NCBI GenBank assembly: GCA_030248065.1
Contig: JASAMV010000778.1
Coordinates: 1-16,660, forward strand
Length of the DNA: 16,660 bases
Origin: Rhynchonema sp. JSB1_4
Taxonomy: Eukaryota > Nematoda > Chromadorea > Monhysterida > Xyalidae
Reading direction: 5' to 3'
Shown: positions 13,701 through 16,660 of the stretch, one piece after another
How positions within the stretch are numbered: the stretch's first letter is position 1
Layout of the letters: every line of letters starts with the position of its first letter
Made by a program: the position numbers and the translations under genes
The notes under the pieces: generated by a model
What the model was told of the DNA's origin: nothing
The model's database searches: none
The model's input: only the letters and a program-made list of their open reading frames with translations

Positions 13701-16493
13701 TTGCCATTCCATAGCGTTTGTGCTACTCGAGTTACGTGTGTCGCGCCAAAGAACTTTTCTGCCATTCTTGCTCGCTTTTATGAAAATTCTTGCATTCATG
13801 CAATTTCAACGTGGTGTTCAACTGTGCCATCTACGCGTAGACTTGATTGTTTGAGAGCCCGTTTGATAGTTTGTGGCGCGCTGCAATTTCGGAATGGAAT
13901 CGAGGCAATTTTTATACGAATGCCCTTGCTTAAGAACTATTCTGATTTCTGCAGCCAAGCGTCAGCCCCGGTTGAGTCCGAAGCCAAAGCCCGAGCTGCA
14001 ATCCACCCTGCACAACCATACAGTGATCGCCAGGGCACAACAACAGCACAACACTATGGATATGTCGTCGCTGATGGAAACATTGCAGGTTTGTCATGTT
14101 CTTGGTGCAGTTTTGTGTTGCTTGAGCGCGGAACTTCGGTTACTTCGTTTGTTGTTGATTATTGATTAAATAAGTTTGGCGTCCGGTTTTTTCTTGGGTT
14201 CGAGATTCAGTGCGAAAAGAAAAGAAAATTGCGGATCCTGTTTATCGGGAAGGGAAGGGCAGGGGGGTTTATCCAAAAAGCAAAATGTTGCATCTCGGTT
14301 GAAGTCCTAAAGTCACTATGTAAATCACCACCACGCCCATTTTCAAAATAATGAAACCCTGCTTTATATCTCAGGCGTTGGGTGATCGTGCATTTACGCC
14401 GCATCGGCAGTCCACGCCGGTGCCGGACAAGGAGCCGAGCCAGTGCACCCCTGCTGAGAACAGTGCGCCGATCAGGGAGTCACCCAAATCACAACAATTG
14501 AGAGTGACGCCTGGTGAGTGGGACGAGCTTTTCGTGGGGTTTTTAACTGGCTGCCGTCCACTTTTTGTGAATCGTTTGAGCTAATGTCTGTTGCGGACGT
14601 TCCTGATCGCCGTCGCTATAAATACTCTGGGTGAAACATCCTCATTTAGATTGAACAAAGTGATGGTGATCGGATGGGGCCCAGCGACAGAATCTCACCT
14701 CTGGTTGCATCATGTTACACTGGATAGTCAAGTACGACAGTGCAATAAAAACAGTTGTTAGTATTTAGCAGAATTTTATCCATAATGGATGTAGCCAGTG
14801 TGAAACTTTAAGTTTTCGATGACAGACAATCCAGTATCCGAATTCACAGGTTCGTCAATGCTATCCAAAGCGTCGTCGACCGATTCGCTACTCAACTACG
14901 AGGGACCACCAATGGGCCAGCCTGGCGTGCCTGGCAGCAGGGATTTGGACTATGCGCTCAGGCGACTGGCTGCTAGGAGACAGGTCGTTGGGGGCATTAA
15001 ATTGTTCATATTTTTTTAATTTGCTTTGTTTGGTTCCTGATGTTAGTGCTGTGCAAATTTTGACACTTTTGGCAGTCGATTTTTACCGAAAAGGGTGCTT
15101 ATGGGGTACAAATATGAGGAGATACTGTACCATGACATTTCGTGGTCACGTTTGTTCCGAAATGTGGAACACATTATTAGTTTATTTATCAGCCCAGCAC
15201 AGTCCACTTTTCCAATACCAATGGTCTTCCGGAGAACCACTTTCAAATTTCCAGATCACATTTTCGTTGTATGATTATTGTCCTGAAATAAGTTTGCAAG
15301 GAAGACAGTTGTGAAACAGCTACTATGCAACAATATGCTTTTTCAAATTGCAGGTTGAGCGCGATTTCCGTCGTTTCAGACGCGAACGCGGCTATGCACC
15401 CAGTAGGGAATCAACGCCTTTGGCTGGTGAGTGGGCGGAGGAAAATGTTTCAGAACACTTGTACAGGACACTCGCGTTTTGCGCAAAGTGCTAGATAGGC
15501 TGCTGCTGCCATGGGTCTATAACACAGCGTGTAAGTTAGCGACAGCGAGAAATGAAAATGAAACAGATGATCGTCATTGAAACTATAACCTTCGTTACCA
15601 CGGCCCACGGCACCCGCCTGTGGTTCAGCTGGAATTTCTCCAAAAAAAACCATTAGTGGCTGAGAAAAGTACTCGAAACTTTATCAGCGTTCTTGTTCTT
15701 CGATTATATTGTACTGGCAGATGTTGTTTCATTCGGATCACAAAATTGTGCCAGCGAATTTCAAGTGATGCTTTCGACCGAGAAAACAGCCCATACAAAA
15801 CCATCCCAAGCCTTTATGTTTGCAGACCCCATTCGGTCCCGCTCGCCCGAGCCCGGTGGTGCACCAGGTGCAGGCTCGTCAGTGTGGCAGCACCGCTCGC
15901 GATTGCGCATCTTCAAACCGCTGGAGGGTTCGAGCACACTCCGGCATTGGCGTGCACTGGCTGCACCGAGCGCGTTCGGTGTGCTCGCGCGCGCACTGGC
16001 TGTCGGCGGGGATGGTCTCGCACCGGTTACTGCTGCCAACGTCGACCTCCCTGATAATACAGGGACAACCAATAAGGGTGGCGGGATCCGGCTCAGACAG
16101 GACCTGACGCGACCGAAAGTGCTCATCTCGAAAGAACGCGATTTGTCGGATTTGGATACTTCGAACGAAAACGATGACGAAGGAGAAGAGTCGATGACGC
16201 CGAAAGCCGGCACCCCTGTTCGGACCATCAATGATCCATTCCCCCAATTGTTCAAATTGCCGCCAAAACGTACGACCACGATAGCCAATGACCACGCGCG
16301 CATGCAGGCGAGTCCGCGTGCCTTTCGACAGTTTGCCGTTGGGCATAAGGACGGTGCTGTGGGATTGGAGACGGCGATCTTGCCTGATTGTCAGGGTGAT
16401 AACCGGTCTCAGGCCGGGACTGGTGTGTTGACCAGAGTGGTGACCGGGCCGCAACAGGCAGGTGCTGGATTGATTGATGTCAGTATTGATTGA
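10678..16493 (+). CDS. milt/TRAK: Trafficking kinesin-binding protein (TRAK/Milton), 15 exons
   Basis: This adaptor links mitochondria, through Miro, to kinesin-1 and dynein-dynactin. Exons: 10678-10791, 10970-11041, 11292-11441, 11764-11899, 12070-12149, 12411-12506, 12693-12806, 12888-12977, 13068-13150, 13430-13563, 13955-14088, 14375-14513, 14826-14983, 15354-15426, 15826-16493. They join in frame to 2241 bases (746 residues). All introns start GT and end AG. The N-terminal HAP1-type coiled coil spans residues about 1-312 with the CC1 box AARIG at 70-74. A Spindly-type motif LASEL is at 323-327. GSRDLDYALRRL is at 484-495. The Milton-family block KPLEGSSTLRHW is at 555-566. Human TRAK1 is about 950 residues, so this is shorter and may lack part of the C terminus. 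The first exon start is supported by an upstream in-frame stop. Exon 2 is the least certain. Vertebrate TRAK1, TRAK2 and HAP1 share these parts; invertebrates usually have one such gene. Confidence 0.93.
10970..11041 (+). CDS. milt/TRAK: TRAK exon 2, uncertain (residues 39-62)
   Basis: An open phase-0 segment ending at the donor GAG|GTACAC. It encodes DVSTWLPYE at its end, matching the position of the conserved DDWLHTP tryptophan-leucine in vertebrate TRAK. Two acceptors keep the phase: after CAGAG at 10969 and after ACGCAG at 11008, the latter giving only 11 residues. Similarity is weak, so the exon rests on phase, donor and the WLP motif. A 12-base inverted repeat brackets both acceptors. 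Confidence 0.45.
11292..11441 (+). CDS. milt/TRAK: TRAK exon 3 with CC1 box (residues 63-112)
   Basis: The exon follows CTTGCAG and ends AAG|GTTCGT, phase 0 at both ends. RERDLELAARIGQQLLEQN is nearly the same as in human TRAK1. AARIG is the AAxxG CC1 box that in BICD, HAP1 and TRAK adaptors binds the dynein light intermediate chain. The rest is strongly heptad-like coiled coil (LEEQLYFANEQVDELKVEL). Confidence 0.95.
11764..11899 (+). CDS. milt/TRAK: TRAK exon 4 (residues 113-157)
   Basis: Acceptor CCCATTACAG; ends in phase 1 before GTTGGT. CQLLHTYVESEADALSTAS matches the DELLQFYTSAAEESEPES stretch of human TRAK1. A serine-rich linker follows that breaks the coiled coil, also as in vertebrates. 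Confidence 0.9.
12070..12149 (+). CDS. milt/TRAK: TRAK exon 5 (residues 158-184)
   Basis: Acceptor TTTTTTCAG, donor GAG|GTTTGC. Encodes coiled coil LQERIRKLELENNLLQNE, equivalent to LQKKLKDLEEENVVLRSE in human TRAK1. The first codon is split with exon 4. Confidence 0.9.
12411..12506 (+). CDS. milt/TRAK: TRAK exon 6 (residues 185-216)
   Basis: Acceptor TCATCGCAG, donor CAG|GTGAAA, phase 0 throughout. ASQLRSLTRGLEEKEQKLV corresponds to the ASQLKTE..YEEKEQQLV segment of human TRAK1, one of the best conserved parts of the coiled coil. Confidence 0.93.
12693..12806 (+). CDS. milt/TRAK: TRAK exon 7 (residues 217-254)
   Basis: Acceptor TATCTACAG, donor AAG|GTCAGT. IDTLSDELYTKSDEFHQQKS and EVTRLL match the IASISEELAKKTE...EEITHLL stretch of human TRAK1. 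Confidence 0.92.
12888..12977 (+). CDS. milt/TRAK: TRAK exon 8 (residues 255-284)
   Basis: Acceptor ATTGTAG, donor CAG|GTTTGT, with an 81-base intron before it. VENEELSLMLQNAQETQEEL corresponds to VENEELVQHLGAAKDAQRQL of human TRAK1. Confidence 0.93.
13068..13150 (+). CDS. milt/TRAK: TRAK exon 9 (residues 285-312)
   Basis: Acceptor CTCATAG, donor CG|GTGAGT in phase 2. DRYASVVAMLYEAQEELKH closely matches DKYAECMEMLHEAQEELKN, the end of the long coiled coil in TRAK1. Confidence 0.94.
13430..13563 (+). CDS. milt/TRAK: TRAK exon 10 with Spindly-type motif (residues 312-356)
   Basis: Acceptor TTTCCTCAG. DSLYDSLASELEASDSG aligns with the MDSLAAEIEGT segment of TRAK1, whose LAAEI core is the Spindly motif that contacts dynactin's pointed end. 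The donor at G|GTTGGT is chosen because it is the only one found that keeps the frame needed by exons 11 and 12; GTTGAT at 13556 would break it. The frame stays open through the following intron. Confidence 0.87.
13955..14088 (+). CDS. milt/TRAK: TRAK exon 11 (residues 357-401)
   Basis: Acceptor TTTCTGCAG, donor CAG|GTTTGT. The peptide is proline-, lysine- and glutamine-rich (KRQPRLSPKPKPELQ) with little similarity to vertebrate TRAK, typical of the disordered middle of the family. A second frame is also open over the exon; the chosen one is fixed by the neighbouring exon phases. Confidence 0.8.
14375..14513 (+). CDS. milt/TRAK: TRAK exon 12 (residues 402-447)
   Basis: Acceptor TATATCTCAG, donor G|GTGAGT. 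Only phase 0 is free of stops, which fixes the reading of exons 10 and 11. The product is polar and rich in Ser, Pro and Thr-Pro sites, and probably disordered. Confidence 0.85.
14826..14983 (+). CDS. milt/TRAK: TRAK exon 13 (residues 448-500)
   Basis: Acceptor CGATGACAG; a second in-phase acceptor ATTCACAG lies 24 bases further in (exon start 14850). Donor CAG|GTCGTT. The end QPGVPGSRDLDYALRRLAAR strongly resembles the GTPGTPGSHDLETALRRLSLR block of human TRAK1. Confidence 0.92.
15354..15426 (+). CDS. milt/TRAK: TRAK exon 14 (residues 501-524)
   Basis: Acceptor AAATTGCAG, donor G|GTGAGT. VERDFRRFRRERGYAPSRES continues the arginine-rich stretch that follows ALRRL in TRAK proteins (human ENYLSERRFFEEE), leading to the serine-rich ESTPLA. 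Confidence 0.87.
15826..16493 (+). CDS. milt/TRAK: TRAK exon 15 with Milton-family block (residues 525-746)
   Basis: Acceptor TATGTTTGCAG in phase with exon 14. LRIFKPLEGSSTLRHWRALA matches the LQIVKPLEGSATLHHWQQLA core of the Milton domain. Next come an acidic segment (SDLDTSNENDDEGEES), a basic proline segment and a stop at 16491-16493. This exon is GC-rich compared with its neighbours, which leaves long open frames on the other strand by chance. Donor-like sites near 16461 and 16479 leave open a further exon downstream. Confidence 0.9.
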
Positions 16494-16660
16494 TTTATTT
16501 ATTAGGTGGTGAAACTACTGATTTGTTTTGAGTTTATGACAACTGAATTTATGGTGCCATTATTTCTTTTTAGATTTGGTACGATAATGTCATATCTTGT
16601 CGATTTCTATTGGTTCTATGCGCACCCATCTGCTAAACGAGCTCATAATGTGTTTTGTGC
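16494..16660 (+). other. 3' untranslated region or intron, incomplete
   Basis: No AATAAA is present on the plus strand before the window ends, so the transcript end lies outside. TATTTCTTTTTAG at about 16563-16575 looks like a good splice acceptor and could begin a further exon. Confidence 0.4.

Noticed and set aside
15761..16454. Long open frames on the minus strand opposite TRAK exon 15
   Set aside because: They are explained by the GC-rich coding sequence on the plus strand, which clearly matches the Milton family; the antisense peptides have no motif.
1..16660. CRISPR array or bacterial operon
   Set aside because: No regularly spaced short direct repeats; introns and the TRAK gene show eukaryotic DNA.

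Overview
This is animal nuclear DNA. The only clear host gene is a multi-exon homologue of the TRAK/Milton mitochondrial motor adaptors. It has GT-AG introns of about 80-400 bases and lies to the right of a repeat-rich block containing long inverted repeats and a Gypsy-like gag. The compact introns, the divergent TRAK protein and the gag type suggest an invertebrate, and a flatworm (trematode-like) genome is my best guess. The sequence alone does not prove the taxon.

Left part (1-8040) is a nested repeat. Bases 1-1858 and 3015-4868 are a nearly identical inverted pair (about 1.85 kb per arm, 1156-base spacer). Each arm carries a tRNA-like Pol III promoter, a diverged 157-base tandem duplication, a GT/GGCT microsatellite and a few short ORFs of unknown meaning. 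The right arm is cut at 4868 by a 2637-base insertion (4869-7505) flanked by the 4-base duplication GGGC. The insertion holds one 505-base LTR (7001-7505), a primer-binding site and an intact 389-residue gag on the minus strand. I find no pol, and the other end is not a matching LTR. Right of the insertion the interrupted repeat resumes and runs into a second, perfect palindrome (7506-7663 and 7858-8015, 158-base arms). Its far arm preserves the uninterrupted junction, which is how the insertion can be read.

Middle part (8041-10677) is about 2.6 kb of low-coding DNA with only weak features: one possible short ORF, a second tRNA-like fragment and small hairpins. It is the upstream region of the TRAK gene.

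Right part (10678-16493, plus strand) is the TRAK/Milton gene. Fifteen exons can be placed; all join in phase and give 746 codons. The product keeps the HAP1-type coiled-coil region with its dynein-binding CC1 box (AARIG), a Spindly-type motif (LASEL), the GSRDLDYALRRL block and the Milton-family KPLEGS..LRHW block. A segment conserved in vertebrate TRAK between exons 2 and 3 was not found. No poly(A) signal lies within the window after the stop codon, so the transcript runs past the right edge.
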